NCBI GenBank assembly: GCA_035610365.1
Contig: CM069432.1
Span: 23,870,354-23,934,353, forward strand
Reading direction: 5' to 3'
DNA: 64,000 bases
Source: Aquatica leii
Taxonomy: Eukaryota; Arthropoda; Insecta; Coleoptera; Lampyridae
The first letter of the stretch is position 1. Each line of letters starts with the position of its first letter. The translations under genes were made by a program, and so were the position numbers. A model generated the notes under the pieces. The model was not told where the DNA came from and did no database searches. It saw only the letters and a list, made by a program, of their open reading frames with translations. Shown here one piece after another: positions 62,836-64,000 of the stretch.

Positions 62836-64000
62836 CAGTGGCGTAACTAGGGTAAATGGCGCCTATGGTAAACACCGATATGGCGCCCCTTTTCGTCGTT
62901 AGGTTGCTTACGTTTTATTTAAAAAAAAACTACTTTAAAATTGGGTAAAATAGCACACAAATTCAATCTATTAACGGTTAAATTATATTATCAAAGTGAA
63001 TTTCTTCGGCCACTTCTTGTTCTATGCTCAGTAAAGCAAGATTACATAATCGACTTTGGCCCATCGAGGCTCTCAAAAATGAAAGTATCAATTTTAGTTT
63101 GATCTTTCGCAACTGGCAATAGAAATCGCGATTGTCAGCAATATTTGCAAGCCCATACGAATATTGGGAAAAACGTTTTCATCACCATACTGAACTATAA
63201 AAGTAAGTAATTGTTTGGGGCTTAATATTTTTTCGAAACGGTTAGTATCACAACTGTAGGCTTGTCAAAATTTTTCACAACGTTCTCTCGACGAGCTTGT
63301 TTCGGCTTTAAAACACAACTGTTCTATATCAAGTAAAAATCCAAATTTTTTATCAATTTATTGTAAGCGAACGTTTCTACTTTTAAATTTATTAAATAGA
63401 CGGTCGACATTTTCTTTCATAATGCTTGCAATTTCTTCTTTAACTGATAAACTCTCTCAATGTTTCGCCATCCATTCTTTTTTTTTCTTCTTTGACGTCT
63501 TTTAAATTCAATGTTCCATTTATTGCATATTTGAATTCCTTCTTGCAATGAGTCAACAACTAACACTTCACTTTCATCATGGAAATAATTTTGGAGAGCT
63601 TTTAAATCTAAAGCTGCATCATGAAAATTCACTTAAGGATCTTATAACTTTTTTTGAACGCAGTCAATAAGAATTAAGAAAAAGCCATAGGTAAATATGA
63701 TAATAGAGTTGCTTTGCATCGCTTTTCGTTTCACTAGTCACGTTTTTATCGTGCATTATGTTCTGAAGAATTTCTACTATTTTCTCGAGATATTTTTAAC
63801 ATGTTTTATTGATTCCGTTGTTGCAAAATGTATGTCAATATATTTTATTACCTTAGGCATTTGTTCATGAGTTTGATCAGATGTCGACTCAGAGATTAGT
63901 CCATAATACTTTACTTTTGGTATTCTTTTTAGCAAACTATTACGGACCGTAGTTGCCATGAAAGATATGATGGATGGTTCTTCCCAAATCTTATGTGTTG
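62836..64000 (-). pseudogene. hAT transposase, 3' part with terminal repeat (continues off the right edge)
   Basis: The left end, CAGTGGCGTAACTAGGG at 62836, is a typical hAT TIR. Inside, on the minus strand, are KVKYYGLISESTSDQTHEQM (63777-63959), where the family has a catalytic Asp in a VDSTPD-type motif and this copy reads SESTSD (Asp to Glu), then ALDLKALQNYFHDESEVLVV (63417-63632), and the C-terminal dimerisation region: ILLTIAISIASCERS, LILSFLRASMGQSRLCNLAL, LSIEQEVAEEI at 63000-63170. Several frameshifts. The 5' half lies beyond 64000. Confidence 0.75.

Noticed and set aside
1..64000. CRISPR arrays, bacterial operons, prophage or toxin-antitoxin loci
   Set aside because: No regularly spaced direct repeats, Shine-Dalgarno-led operons or prokaryotic gene families; the content is eukaryotic transposons.
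1..64000. tRNA or rRNA genes
   Set aside because: No cloverleaf with A/B boxes and no rRNA core recognised; tRNA-like 18-mers are LTR primer-binding sites.

Overview
This is AT-rich eukaryotic DNA, most likely from an insect. There are no bacterial-style operons. Almost all recognisable coding sequence belongs to transposable elements of families common in arthropods: R1-like and other LINEs, Ty3/gypsy and BEL/Pao LTR retrotransposons, Penelope-like elements (PLEs), pogo/Tigger, piggyBac, hAT, and one TIR element whose protein I cannot place in a named superfamily. Almost every element is decayed by stops, frameshifts, lost catalytic residues or deletions. No complete host gene is visible. 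I cannot name the species. || Layout. 1-2.3 kb: R1-like LINE (-) running off the left edge. 2.4-6.3 kb: decayed gypsy (-) containing a piggyBac scrap (+). 6.6-6.8 kb: LINE 3' tail. 7.03-7.16 kb: two covarying RNA-like hairpins. 8.18-10.74 kb: DNA transposon with TIRs of 121 and 133 bp and one central broken gene. 10.8-11.7 kb: repeat family. 11.7-13.1 kb: AT-rich and featureless. 13.1-26.5 kb: a nested stack in which an old gypsy (gypsy-A, -) carries a second gypsy (-), a hAT MITE, a BEL fragment (-) and a BEL element (+). 26.5-28.1 kb: the best candidate for host sequence, with paired E-boxes and a possible first coding exon. 28.8-29.5 kb: PLE (+) cut by an R1-like LINE (-, to 33.8 kb). 33.8-36.2 kb: gypsy (+). 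36.2-37.7 kb: Tigger transposase (-). 37.8-41.8 and 45.0-49.3 kb: two copies of one LINE family in inverted orientation, separated by a gypsy scrap, a hAT MITE, a hammerhead relic and a small unrecognised ORF. 50.3-52.9 kb: a compact gag-only LTR retrotransposon with near-identical LTRs and an intact target-site duplication. 53.8-58.6 kb: gypsy (-). 60.1-62.4 kb: PLE remains (-). 62.4-62.8 kb: repeat. 62.8-64 kb: hAT transposase (-) running off the right edge. || How it fits together. The window reads as a transposon graveyard with nested insertions that give relative ages. The youngest-looking insertion is the gag-only LTR element, which lacks pol and would depend on another element for reverse transcription and integration. 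The points most worth a second look are the tandem covarying hairpins at 7.03-7.16 kb, the TIR transposon with an unassigned protein, the gag-only element with a tRNA-Lys primer site, and hammerhead-ribozyme relics that tie scattered fragments to PLEs.
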